Assembly (NCBI GenBank): GCA_029582265.1
Contig: CM055821.1
Span: 45,203,694 to 45,267,693 of the forward strand
From: Zoroaster sp. YZ-2022
Lineage: Eukaryota > Echinodermata > Asteroidea > Forcipulatida > Zoroasteridae
Reading direction: 5' to 3'
Length of the DNA: 64,000 nt
Below are positions 38,801-48,741 of this stretch, one piece after another. How positions within the stretch are numbered: the first letter of the stretch is position 1; each line of letters begins with the position of its first letter. The notes under the pieces are model-generated. The model saw only the letters and a list, made by a program, of their open reading frames with translations, had not been told where the DNA came from and made no database searches. Position numbers and translations under genes: made by a program.

Positions 38801-41800
38801 ATGCTGGAAAATAATTTTTAAAACAAACCCAATTTCCTTTGCTATTATTTTTAAATATTTGGGTGACATTCCATCTGGACCCGAGGCTTTGTTTGGGTTT
38901 AGCTCTGTTAACAACTCAACAACCCCCTCTTCCATAATAATGATATCAGGCATTGTTGGCACATTGCTCATGGGTTCAGATGGGAAGTCATCCAAGTTTT
39001 CTATTGTGAATTGTGATTTAAATTGGTTACTTAGTAACTCGGCCTTCTGTAAGCTATCTGTGATTAGCTTCCCACTTGTTTGATCTCTAAGGGCAGAAAT
39101 TGTTGTATTTCCATTTTTCAATGATTTAATAAAACTGAACATTTGTTTTGTAGATTCTAAACATTTTTCACGAGTGTATCTCCTGTATGCAACTCTTGTT
39201 TCTCTTTTACTCTTTTCGCATCGACTAAAGTTTTCCCAATCCATCTGTGTGTTCTGTTTCACGGCTCTATTGTAAGCTCTCTGTTTGCGCCTTTGGTAGC
39301 GTTTAATTTTCTGGGTAATCCACGGAATATTTTTGTTTTGTTTTACCATTTTTGATGGAACATGTGTTTCAATAGAAGCAACGGCTCTATTTTTGAATTC
39401 TATCCAGAGACTATTTGCATCAGTATCAGATAAATCTTTCATAGCAAAGTCATTACTTATCATCTGAGCATCAGCTTTTAAGCCTTCAGTGTTAGCTTTT
39501 TGATACAGATACACTTTCCTTGGAGTCTGTTTAACCCTTTTGACACTTGCATCAATTTCCACTAACGGAATACCGTCATGGTCACTGATACCAGGGACCG
39601 TTGTAGTTTTGTTTACCAGTGTGGGGTTTGTAGTAAAAAAAAGGTCTAATGTTTTACCACGACGTGTCGGCCTATCAATGATCTGCTCTAGACCAAAATC
39701 AGCAGCCATTTCTATCATTTCCTTGCATATGCCAGGTTTTTGGCACCCAGAATTAGTACATTGAGACTCCCAATTTATATCACCCATGTTAAAATCGCCT
39801 GCAAGCCAAACATTACTATGGTAAATATTTTTGATGTTATTAAGGGAGTCTCTCAACTTATTTAGGTAGGTCATATCGGTGCTAGGTGGTCTATAAAATG
39901 CCCCAACAATGATAGATTTGTTACTTTTAACTGACTCAATTTGAGTCCACACTAGCTCACAATCCACCTCCAGGTCCAATCTATGAAGACTAATAATATC
40001 ACTCTTAGTCGCAATCAGTACCCCTCCGTAAGAATTTCCTTTGGTGTTGGATTTTCTGTCCTTCCTAATGACAGTATAATTTGGTGGAAATACTTCACTG
40101 CTTTGGATTGATTCATTTAACCAGGTCTCAGTGCCCACCACTAAGTCTGGGTCATGTATCTCCAAGCATACCGCTAGCTCCGCGGTTTTCCCTTTCAAGC
40201 TTTGGAAATTTATGACCAAGACCCTTAGTGGGCTCGTGACCCTGTTTGGATCATTATTGGCCTTTGTTCTATTTGGATTTCTCTCCTGTGTGTTTCTATT
40301 TTTCCTACCGGTTTTTGTTTTATTTTGTGGTGAGGAAGTTGCAATTGGGGATTTTATTTTATACAATTCTCCCTCAAATGACCCAATGCTAGTGTTTGTG
40401 CTATCAAATTCCATGTTGCCCGAGTTGAATAGGCTACTGGCTAAATTTGGCATCTTACAACGCCAGCATGACCATGTCAATTTGCTATCCTCAGTATATG
40501 CCTCAAAACTCTCCGTTTTCATGCTCAAGCAATCCACGTGATGCCAACCATCGCAAAAATCGCAACAAATAGATCTTTCACCCCACAGACATGCTTTGTA
40601 ACATATATAGCATGGAAACTGAGAGTCTGAAACACTTGGTAGAGAACTATTTGCACTCGCATTTCCACTAGCATTTGGTCCTGGGTTTGGATGGCAATCA
40701 TGTGCCTGGATGACAACAAGAATGCAAATGTAGAGTAAAGCACATTTAATAGCATGTTTTGTTTTGAATATATGTTTACTTAGTTTCACTATATTGGCTG
40801 AATATGCTTTGTATAGGAACTCTGGAGTTTTTAAACTTCGCCAATATGCATAACTAGTATTAGTCATATCACCCGTCTTCCTTGTCGCACTTGGGTCCAT
40901 CACTGGGTAGCACTTTACATTTCACGAGTGTGGGTCTTGATGTTAATGCCCATAACATTATTGGTCTAGAAAAGAGAGCGCACTCACAGTTATCGACGCC
41001 ATACTTCATGTAGAATCTTACTACGGTAATCCTGGGTCGCCCCACACAAACCACTCGTATTCTCCCCTACGCCCAGCCACTGATGGAGCTTACGCCATCT
41101 TCATTTTGTTAATTGTTCACATGTAATAAATATAACTCCAAAGTCCAAGTCCATTGGGTCGTTATTGTTCAAAATGGCCACCGCCACGGTCCTCGGGTCT
41201 TGAGTAAAAAAATGTATCGCTAAATATCTCATCCATCTTAACGCAACATTTAATGAAGAAGCAACCAAACCAACGTTCGATAGTTGCCCGATGGTATGCA
41301 ACTATAATTTTGTGGGAAACTTAGGTCTTGAGCTCAAATGATGTAAAAATTTGAGCATGGACTTTGCAGTGATGTTCCAAGCACGTCCGACCAGCTCTAC
41401 CCACAATGCACCAACTCCCTGGGGAGTATACAGCTCAATTGCTGCCATTACAGCGCATATAGGGCTAATCAAACACAACAACCAACTCTGCCCTCACAGG
41501 TACCCATTTACTCCTGGGTGGAGAGAAGCAGTTATGGTAAAGTGTCTTGCTCAAGGACACAAGCACCCCGGTCGCGGCTGGGATTAAAGTGCACTTTATA
41601 GACCTTATATCCATTAACATCAGAAACTGAACGGCGCCCTCATTCAGAGGCAAAAGAAGGTCACTCATTGGTTCATATATGCGCGGTGTGCATGCGTGTA
41701 TGCACAGCACGTATACATGAACCAATCAATGACTTTCTCTAGCCTCCGAATGAGGGCGCCCTTCAATTTGTGACATCATGTGCATGAGATCTATAGTGCT

Positions 41801-44800
41801 TTTGAGTATCTGGGGGAATAAACTCCGGTGGGACTCGAACCTTCAACCTTCTGCTTACTAGGACAGATGTCTTGTAACTCCTCGTCCACCGAGCTTGCCT
41901 GAGGATGACAAGCCAGCTGGAATCTTGCAAGCAGTGGGTACCTCAATTTGCATGAAATAGCATTTGAAAATAGTTTTCTGCAGCTGTGAACTATCATAGA
42001 TCAACATTACATGGGACTGAAATTGACCATAAAAATGTCTGAAAGAAAAAAGTACCATTGGGTCACGGTCACTCCAGCTATCTTTATGCTAAATGTATTG
42101 GCAATAATTTCATTTTTCAGTCTCCTGACGATGACTAGAGCAGACTTTTCAGAACCTGTACCTCAGCTTCACGTTAGTTGAGATTAACACATGGTGTTAC
42201 CGCAAACCGAAACGATATCGATATTCCACCATGCAAAGCCTCAAAACTTATATTAGAGCAGACTAGTCGAAACATTGAGAACAAACCAAGCGGCTCTTCT
42301 CAGAGCCATCACTTTTTCCAAAAAGAGATCATTACATGGTGTACCCAAAACAATTACAGCACCTCGGACAAAATTATTATTAGAAGATTGATACTATCAT
42401 CGGCTTTAGACCAACTAAGTTTGACATACAAATTTAACCATTTGGTTAATTACCCATCCTATACCTCATAAATCTTTAAATCTCCTAGATCCCGTGGCCG
42501 AGTGTCGTGGCCGAGCGGTCTAGCGCACCGAACTCAAGTTCTGGTGTTGCCAGCAGCAGGGTGTGGGTTCGAGCCCCGGTCGTGACACTTGTGTCCTTGA
42601 GCAAGGTACTTAACCATAATTGCTTCGTCCTTCGGATGGGACGTAAAGCCGTAGGTCCCGTGTGTTGTGTAATGCACGTAAAAAAGAATGCGCCTTGAGC
42701 ACCACTTAGTTGGTGGATACGTGCGCTATATAAGTCCACACATTATTATTATTATTATCCCCTAGATTTGAGTACAGTTAATCAAATTATTTTGCAAATT
42801 AATTTTTGTCGTCCAGAGTGGTAAATTCCATACTGGAATTAATACACCAAATCTGGATGCATTTAAATTTTAAAAAACATGACACAATGAATAAGCTGAA
42901 GTTGGTTTTGTACTCTTATCATGATTCTGAAAAAGTATGGTTAAATTTACATACATATTACCAAAAGTACATACTGGCTTTATTTTTATAGATTTATTTT
43001 CATTTATTTATTTATTTTTTGGAAGGAATTGGTCTGACAGCCTACTCAGCCTTTATTAACAACTCTAACTGTGCTGAAAAAGGCACTCGTTCTTCGGATC
43101 AAAATGTGGGTAAGAATTTTGGTTTCTTTTTATGTTATTTTGATTGATATACGCACATAATTGGGCCATTGGGGAGACACGTTATGCTGAATAATTCTGA
43201 ATTAGGGAACACTTTGAATTACAACTGTCTCCCTAACTCCTGTTTCTAGGCAAAATTTTTTTGTCAGAAATAGCCTAAAACCCATATTTACTAGGGTTAG
43301 GGTAAGGGTTTTGGTTATGCACAAGTCTATGGGAAGCTCTCTCAAAGGTATCATTTAGGGTATTTATTATTTATTTGGCCAATGACAACATTAACATTAA
43401 CAACATTAACAAGCATAATATTAACAGTAGATAAAATGGAAACTTTAAGCACATTGGAAAAATACAAGAGAAATGAATGGCCAAGGAACATGTATATTAG
43501 ATAGATGAAGGAGGGAGGGAATGGGAGGGGGTAGACAATCCATTCTAAGATGGCCAGTGTAAACAAAAGTGGTTCATCCAGTGAGGTTTTCTGTACAGGT
43601 CAAATGCCATAGAATTAGAAGTAGTCATGATAAAATGAATTAATATCTTAATGCATACCTTGCCTTGTGAGCATTGTGCATACACTTTATGTGCGTATGT
43701 TATGGTACTAAGCGCGCGTGTACTTCTACCAGCCAATGATCGCTAGAGATATTCCGCGCGTACGCACATCAACTGCAAAATACGCAAAACGCGACACTCG
43801 CTGCCCTTCCGCACACAGTGATCTAACAACATGTGCCCTCAACGGTTCATGCACGGTGCGAATAGACCCAATTGTGGTGAATAGCAGAGTCAGGCACTAA
43901 ATGTGTGTTTATAGGTCTCGCCTATGCCATCCGATCACTTGGAATGCACTGCGTTTTTTTTGAGAACTTGCACGCCAGTCTGCGTCATGAATTTACCAAA
44001 TCAATTCTTTTTGGAGTACAGTGCTGTGGGTTGGTTATTGCACGACTGGCACACTTCGTGTATACATGTCATATAATAGACGTTTGGTACAACGAACCAC
44101 ATTGATTATTTTTCAAATAGGTTCTCCCATCAAAGGGTTGCCCGAGTACAGCCACGATGATGTCGCCAATCACACCACTCCAGAGACAGGGATCTGGATG
44201 ACCTACAAAAATGGTGTTTATGACGTGACTAAGTTTGTTGAACACCATCCCGGAGGGGATAAAATTTATTTAGCTGCAGGTGAGATTTTAAGTATTTTGT
44301 TTTGTAATAATTCAGGAATTATCCTGCCTTGTGAACCAGGGGATTCAACAGTAATAATAATAATAATAAAGATTTTTAGCGCGCACATATCCACCCTGCT
44401 GGGCGCTCAAGGCGCGGAAACAAAGAAAAACATGAATACAAACAATATACAATGATACAGTGACTCATATGGAAGTGATAATAAAAGGTAGCCACTGCAA
44501 TAGGATTCTAGCTGGCCTATCATCATCAGGCAAGCTTGGTGGTCGAGAGGTTAAGATGTCTGTAAGTTGTGGCTTTGTATCCTGCCCAAGTCGCCTGTGG
44601 AGTTTTTTCCACAGACACATGGAAAGCACCGAGTATACACTGCTTCACACATATGTTGATACAGGGAAAAAAATCAAATCAATTAATAAAAAAAGGTTTA
44701 CAACTTCTTGTACAGAGTCCATTGGACAACCTCAATTTTCAAACTTTAAATCGTACAGTTTTTAGTACTTCATGTACCTGAAAGGTAAAACGGGTTCCTC

Positions 44801-46385
44801 TTTGATTTATAAGATTTAAAAAAACAAATTATAAGAAAATCTAAATCAATTTGGACCATATTATTAAGGGATTTAGCCAGTTGGATTTTGAGGTAGCATT
44901 GTCTGTTGTGTTGGGGGAAATGAAATAATAGAACAAAATTTTGAGATTCAGTTTGTGGGCAACTAGTTACTTCATAATTTTGTACTCTGATGTTGGGGTA
45001 TTTTTGTATATCTTCCAAAAAGTGGTCTTTTGATGGGTGATAGATTTCATGATAAAGTGTGCCAGAAGCTATCTGAGCTTTTCCCTGATGTGTACAAATT
45101 GTTTCTTGAAATACTAGGTGGCTCACTTGAACCGTTCTGGGCCCTGTATGCAGTACACCAGTCCGATGAAACGATGCATCTCCTGGAGAAATTTCGCATC
45201 GGAAACTTCAAAGATGATGGAAGAACAGAGAAGAAAGACATCAATGATCCATTTGCCCATGAGCATTACCGACACCCAGCACTTCATGTCAACTCCAAGA
45301 AGCCCTTCAATGCCGAGCCTCCGCCGGAGCTCCTTATTGATAGCTTCATTACTCCAAACGAGCTGTTCTTCGTACGCAACCACCTTCCAGTACCCCAGTT
45401 TGACGAGAAGAACTTCAAGCTCACCGTCGAAGTTCCTGGGAAGAAGTCCATCAACCTGTCCTTGGATGCGCTGAAGAAGAACTTCAAGGAGCACACCATT
45501 GTCGGCACCCTGCAGTGCGCTGGAAACCGACGCAGTCAGATGTCCAACTACAAAACTGTCAAAGGTTTGTCGTGGAGGTTCGGCGCGATCAGCACGGCAG
45601 AGTGGACCGGGGTGATGCTTCGTGATGTACTGCTTCAGGCTGGATTGAAAGAAGATGACGAGGCCAAATTTGCTCATGTTCAGTTTGAAGGACTGGACAA
45701 AGACCCCAACGGCGGGAGTTACGGCTCCTCGATCCCATTCTCAGTGGCCATGAATCCATACCGGGATGTCCTTTTAGCCTACAAAATGAACGGTACTGAC
45801 ATCCCTGTTGATCATGGACACCCACTGAGAGTAATCATTCCTGGAAACATTGGTGCTCGAAGTGTTAAGTGGCTTTCAAAGATCGTCGTAAGTGACCAAG
45901 AGAGTCCAAGCCATTGGCAGCAGAACGACTACAAGAGTTTCAATCCATCCGTAGACTTTGGACAGCTTGACTATAAAACGGCCCCAGCTGTTCAGGAGTA
46001 TCCGGTCCAGTCAGCTATCTGTTCACCGAAAGAAGGCAGTAGCGTTGATTTTGACGAAGAAAATGTCACTGTCAAGGGGTATGCCTGGAGTGGAGGCGGT
46101 TATGGAATTCTGCGTGTCGATGTGTCAGTCGATGGCGGGAAGGAATGGCATGTCGCTGAATTGCAAGACGCCGGTCAGAAGATCAACCGAGTGTGGGCGT
46201 GGACGCTGTGGGAAGCCAACATACCAATTCCCAAAGATCACAGCGGAAAACTGGAAATCTACTGTAAGGCCATCGATTCCTCTCACAATGTTCAGCCAGA
46301 TACGATGAAAGGTATCTGGAATGTAAGAGGGCTAATGAATACGGCGTGGCACCGTGTGAATGTCAAGGTTGTGCAAGAGGAATAA
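35576..46385 (+). CDS. SUOX: sulfite oxidase (4 exons, complete)
   Basis: Exons 35576-35831, 43026-43109, 44121-44279 and 45118-46385 join in frame (all introns phase 1) to give 588 residues. Sulfite oxidase sits in the mitochondrial intermembrane space and oxidises sulfite to sulfate, passing electrons to cytochrome c. Visible features are an Arg-rich N-terminal presequence, a hydrophobic stretch LFVGGAVALLGGIGLTAYSA across the exon 1/2 join, a cytochrome b5 domain (HPGG His156 and His180 as likely haem ligands), the molybdopterin domain with RNHLPVP and the Cys ligand in LQCAGNRR, and the dimerisation domain ending in WNLRG/AWHRV-type sequence (WNVRGLMNTAWHRVNV). Human SUOX is 545 residues, so this one is slightly longer at the N-terminus. 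Confidence is lower only for exons 1 and 2. Confidence 0.95.
35920..36335. mobile_element. MITE (GAATGTCGTATC family)
   Basis: The ends AGAATGTCGTATCCAACCGCC and AAAAGTGGCGGTTGGATACA are inverted. The interior (CCTTCTAAAAAAATCCTCCC) matches the copy at 56428-56868. Confidence 0.7.
36340..36535. mobile_element. partial MITE (AAAGTCTCC...TTTCTGG family)
   Basis: ACCAAATTTCTCATATACAA and ATTCCAATCGATCCAGCAAT match the interior of the fuller copy at 57087-57426. Both ends are lost. Confidence 0.6.
36549..36665. mobile_element. MITE half (GGTGACACCATGTG family)
   Basis: GCGGTGACACCATGTGGAATC followed by GAAAAGAACTGGGGGTACAA and the palindromic GATCAGTATGCTCTGATC. The same half-element recurs at 54257-54364. 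Confidence 0.6.
37047..37222. mobile_element. MITE with ATAGACCTTATGC ends
   Basis: ATAGACCTTATGCACATGACGTCA and its near reverse complement TGACGTCAACGCATAAGGTCTAT bound 176 bp. A diverged relative lies at 41597-41798, and another probably near 2140-2310. It abuts the SINE that begins at 37222. Confidence 0.7.
37222..37339 (-). mobile_element. SINE, 3' part, split by the LINE
   Basis: Tail (TAA)n, ACTTATATAGCGCACATATC and body to AGCTCCCTGG. The rest of the same SINE continues at 41415. Confidence 0.8.
37440..38335 (-). pseudogene. LINE RT palm and C-terminal remnants
   Basis: In shifted frames the minus strand continues the element: LFADDC (RT catalytic box) near 38231-38246, GSIWDPHTKELTLKLEAVQ at 37711-37935, and LGWEPLEIRRK...YSFIPRTLKDWNLLP at 37440-37748. 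These are the typical C-terminal motifs of CR1/L2 and Jockey-group LINEs. At least two frameshifts separate them from the main ORF. Confidence 0.8.
38336..40903 (-). pseudogene. LINE ORF: PHD finger, AP endonuclease, RT (truncated)
   Basis: The open frame has 855 codons. Residues 53-67 are hydrophobic and are followed by HPNPGP (71-76), a 2A-like NPGP motif. A PHD-type C4HC3 finger follows (C98, C101, C114, C117, H122, C125, C146, C149). Next come endonuclease motifs (LVVGTETWL, LAGDFNMGDINW, PGISDHDGI), then RT motifs (KASGPDGMSP, QHGFRKNHSCETQL, MDFAKAFDKVPH). The frame stops before the catalytic FADD box, which lies in another frame at 38231-38242, so one or more indels have broken it. The endonuclease nicks DNA and the RT copies the RNA at the nick. 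Confidence 0.88.
41415..41586 (-). mobile_element. SINE, 5' part, split by the LINE
   Basis: Continues from CTCCCTGGGGAGTATACAGC through TGGTAAAGTGTCTTGCTCAA to GGTCGCGGCTGGGATT. The tRNA-like head beyond the B box is missing, so this SINE was 5' truncated. Confidence 0.8.
41597..41798. mobile_element. diverged ATAGACCTTAT-type MITE
   Basis: TATAGACCTTATATCCATTA at the left, ATGTGCATGAGATCTATA at the right. Internal inverted GGCGCCCTCATTCAGAGGC / GCCTCCGAATGAGGGCGCCC. Similar to 37047-37222. Confidence 0.55.
42505..42756 (+). mobile_element. tRNA-Leu-like SINE
   Basis: The head reads GTGGCCGAGCGGTCTAGCGC with ACTCAAGTTCTGG (tRNA-Leu-like anticodon arm) and GGGTTCGAGCCCCGG. It is followed by a short body and GCGCTATATAAGTCC(ATT)n. 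The head is closer to tRNA-Leu than in the other SINEs and the middle domain differs (CCTTCGGATGGGACGTAAAG). Confidence 0.8.
43026..43109 (+). CDS. SUOX: SUOX exon 2
   Basis: This exon encodes the end of the hydrophobic segment (GIGLTAYSAFINN) and a Ser/Asn-rich linker, 27 codons plus split codons at both ends. The acceptor is TTTTTTGGAAG after a T-rich tract, and the donor GTAAGA. The alternative acceptor TTTATAG at 42991 would add 11 codons but break the phase match with exon 1. Confidence 0.8.
44121..44279 (+). CDS. SUOX: SUOX exon 3 (cytochrome b5 domain)
   Basis: This exon encodes 52 residues with YSHDDVANHTTPETGIWMTY and FVEHHPGGDKIYLAA, the cytochrome b5 haem-binding core with its first axial His. 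The acceptor is TCAAATAG, the donor GTGAGA; phase 1 at both ends. Confidence 0.96.
44344..44455 (-). mobile_element. SINE tail fragment (GCGCGCACATATCC subtype)
   Basis: (TAA)n followed by GATTTTTAGCGCGCACATAT and CTGGGCGCTCAAGGCGCGG, shared with 47631-47737. It lies in SUOX intron 3. Confidence 0.65.
45118..46385 (+). CDS. SUOX: SUOX exon 4 (haem end, Moco and dimerisation domains)
   Basis: A single 1268-bp exon encodes the last 421 residues. It begins SLEPFWALYAVH (second haem His) and includes RHPALHVNSKKPFNAEPPPE, FFVRNHLPVPQ, TLQCAGNRRSQM, HVQFEGLDKDPNG, PGNIGARSVKWL and KGYAWSGGGYGILRVDVS. The molybdenum-ligand Cys and the sulfite-pocket Arg are present. The stop is TAA at 46383. No frameshift or missing catalytic residue is seen. 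Confidence 0.98.
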
Positions 46386-46650
46386 GGATTTTATTGGGTG
46401 TTACATTAAAGTCTTGGTGGTTCAGTTTGAAAAAAAGATGAGCTAAATTTGTATGCTATTTATCAAATCAAACTTAATCAAAACAGAAAATCTAAAATTC
46501 CATGGGTTATTTTCATGAACCTCATTTCTGAACTTGATATCTTTTAATTTTTCTTATTGATTCTGTAACGTTCAGACAATAATTTACATCAGACAATAAC
46601 GGATTCATCCCGACAAATGTTTCCGTCTGAATCTCTTTTTTATCTTATAA

Positions 46651-46656
46651 AATAAA
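46651..46656 (+). promoter_or_regulatory. SUOX: candidate SUOX polyadenylation signal
   Basis: First AATAAA after the SUOX stop, 266 bp downstream. A second AATAAA lies near 46946. Confidence 0.4.
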
Positions 46657-47015
46657 GAAGGAATTGTCATGGCAAATTTTCAAAAAAGATGCTGTCTTTT
46701 ATCAACAGCGTCAGACGGAATTATTTCTCATGATCTTTGGCACCATCACCAACAAGAACATTCAACTTAACGACGGTGAGATTTCTGCAACTGATTTTCC
46801 CAAGAAGCTTTCCTAAACCAAGATCTTTCACCTTGTGCATGATTTCAGTATTGCCTGTTCAGACAACGTACCTTAAACTAGTGAACAGCTCATAACCAAT
46901 CTGGTGTGGTCTGAGAGTTATGGCCACATGTATAATAATAAAAAATAAATACCCTGGGCCACACCTCCAGACGTCATTATCCTGAATTTAAGACCAAGCG
47001 TTATTATATCCAACT

Positions 47016-47304
47016 TTAAGCCTTCTGCTATAGCTGAAGTTTAGTGGCAAATAGCTATAGTGGTCAACTCAAAACCAGTCAACTGCCTGTTTTGAGTGTT
47101 GACCCAAAAGTGCACACAGGGGCATTTTTGACTGTTTTTCACTGTCATTTTGACCACCCTCAACAATACAAAACAATGGTTTTACCAGTCAAGAAAATGA
47201 CACATTTTGACCTGTAAATGTACTTACTACACGTAAGGTTTGTACCTTGGCAAGTGTATGAACATTTTGACTGATATTGACCCTTGCACTCATAGAAGGG
47301 TTAA
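47016..47304. mobile_element. TTAA-flanked MITE (family B)
   Basis: TTAAGCCTTCTGCTATAGC at the left, ATAGAAGGGTTAA at the right. The body GACCTGTAAATGTACTTACT and CACTGTCATTTTGACCACCC is shared with copies at 6531 and 57957. Confidence 0.7.
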
Positions 47305-47630
47305 TTTGCATTTAGTTATGCCTAACAATAATTATCCATGTATTTTGTAAATGCACACCTGTAACACTGTAATCATGAAATCTCTACATTACAATCTTCA
47401 TTCAGTGTCAAAGGTCGCATGTTCATATATGCAGACACACCAGGCATTAATTGTATTGTATTATGGATCATTTGATCATTTTGAGGCTGATTTGTGGAGT
47501 TGTGATAATCTTGAATCATTGCATCTTGTGTAATTATCAAAGATGAATGGCCCATGTTTTCATCAGAACGTTGATCCATATATAGAAAGTAAAATGAATA
47601 CTTTTAAAATGAGTTATTTCACAAAATAGT

Positions 47631-47663
<33 letters not shown>

Positions 47664-47737
47664 GATTTATAGCGCGCACATATCCACCCTGCTGGGTGCT
47701 CAAGGCGCGAAAACAAAGAAAAAAACATGAATACAAA
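47631..47737 (-). mobile_element. SINE tail fragment (GCGCGCACATATCC subtype)
   Basis: (TAA)n then GATTTATAGCGCGCACATAT and GCTGGGTGCTCAAGGCGCG. The head is absent. Confidence 0.65.
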
Positions 47738-47868
47738 AAATAAACAGTGTTAGCATAGGGGAAAAAAAATTATGTACTGAGATACATGTACCTACAATGC
47801 AATTACAATAGTTATTGGAAGCGCAGTTCATATATGCTTTGTAGCTGATCACTCAAAATCTAATTATT

Positions 47869-48093
47869 TTAAAGGTACAATATTGTCACGATCAGAGCAG
47901 ACTTTCAACAGGGCATGGAATCAATGTCCTAGTTCAAGATGAATACAGTGACTGAAAATTACCGGCTCATTCATGCAGCAGCAACAGTAATATGACCTTA
48001 TCATGTGGGGTATTATTTTCAGTCACTGAGTTAATCTAAAACTAGCACTCTGATTACATGCCCTATTGATCGAGACAATATTGTCCCTTTATA
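47869..48093. mobile_element. family-C MITE
   Basis: TTAAAGGTACAATATTGTCAC at the left and GAGACAATATTGTCCCTTTA at the right are inverted. The interior AGAGCAGACTTTCAACAGGG matches 10610-10833. Confidence 0.7.
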
Positions 48094-48300
48094 CAAGTGA
48101 GTATTTTTTTTTAAAACTTAATTTGAAAATATGTGTGGTATTATGTCATAAATTATGTGGATATTATATTCATTGGATGTCAACCTTTGATTATATTAAT
48201 TGGATTTTACCTTTATTTAATTACAAATGTTTATTTTACCTTTTTATGGAACAAATATAAATTTTTTCTTTTTACAACCTTACTGTCAGTCAGCTAGATG

Positions 48301-48630
48301 TGGGGTGCCATGGTCGAGTGGTTTGGTGCATCGGATTTGTGTTCTGATGGCTGAGTCGTCAGAGTGTGTGGGTTCGAAGCCTTGCCGCGACCATGGTGGT
48401 TGTGTCCTTGAGCAAGACACTTTACCATAATTGCTGCGAGGGCCGAATTGAACCTAGCCACTGGGGATGTACAAGCCGGCATGCTTAGTGCCGGTCCCAA
48501 GCCCGGATAAATGGGAGGGTTGCGTCAGGAAGGGCATCCGGCGTAAAACCTATGCCAAATCAAATATGCGGATCATGATCCGCTGTGGCGACCCCTAACG
48601 GGAGCAGCCGAAAGAGGACAACAACAACTG
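48301..48630 (+). mobile_element. chimeric SINE: tRNA head with RTE-like 3' tail
   Basis: The first ~135 bp match the local SINE head (GGGTGCCATGGTCGAGTGG, TTGAGCAAGACACTTTACCA). After TAATTGCTGCGAGGG the sequence changes to AGGAAGGGCATCCGGCGTAA, GCTGTGGCGACCCCTAACGG, GAGCAGCCGAAAG and (ACA)n. That tail type is known from RTE-clade LINEs and their SINEs in fish and invertebrates. Confidence 0.75.
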
Positions 48631-48741
48631 TCAGTCAGCTAGATATTAATGCCAACTTGTAATTGCTTGAACTTTATATGTGAATCTATAGGTGAGGGCA
48701 CCCTTTGTGCCTGTGACATCATATGCAACCTCTCTATAAGA

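Larger units (their letters stand above)
37340..41414 (-). mobile_element. CR1/L2-type LINE inserted in a SINE
   Basis: A 4.08-kb minus-strand element lies between two copies of CTCCCTGG (37332-37339 and 41415-41422), which is both a target duplication and continuous SINE sequence. The 3' end (low coordinates) is a short GATCCA-type tandem rather than poly(A), as in the CR1/L2 group. From 5' to 3' it encodes a PHD finger, an AP endonuclease, a reverse transcriptase and a C-terminal conserved region, the latter parts in broken frames. It is antisense to SUOX, inside intron 1. The length suggests a near full-length insertion. Confidence 0.85.

Noticed and set aside
41101..41301. A possible alternative SUOX first exon around 41174 (ATGGCCACCGCC...)
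   Set aside because: It lies within the LINE 5' region, has a stop after nine codons and no donor in the right phase. The exon at 35576 fits much better.
45123..45825. Antisense ORFs over SUOX exon 4, up to 184 codons
   Set aside because: They are shadows of the strongly conserved sense reading frame.
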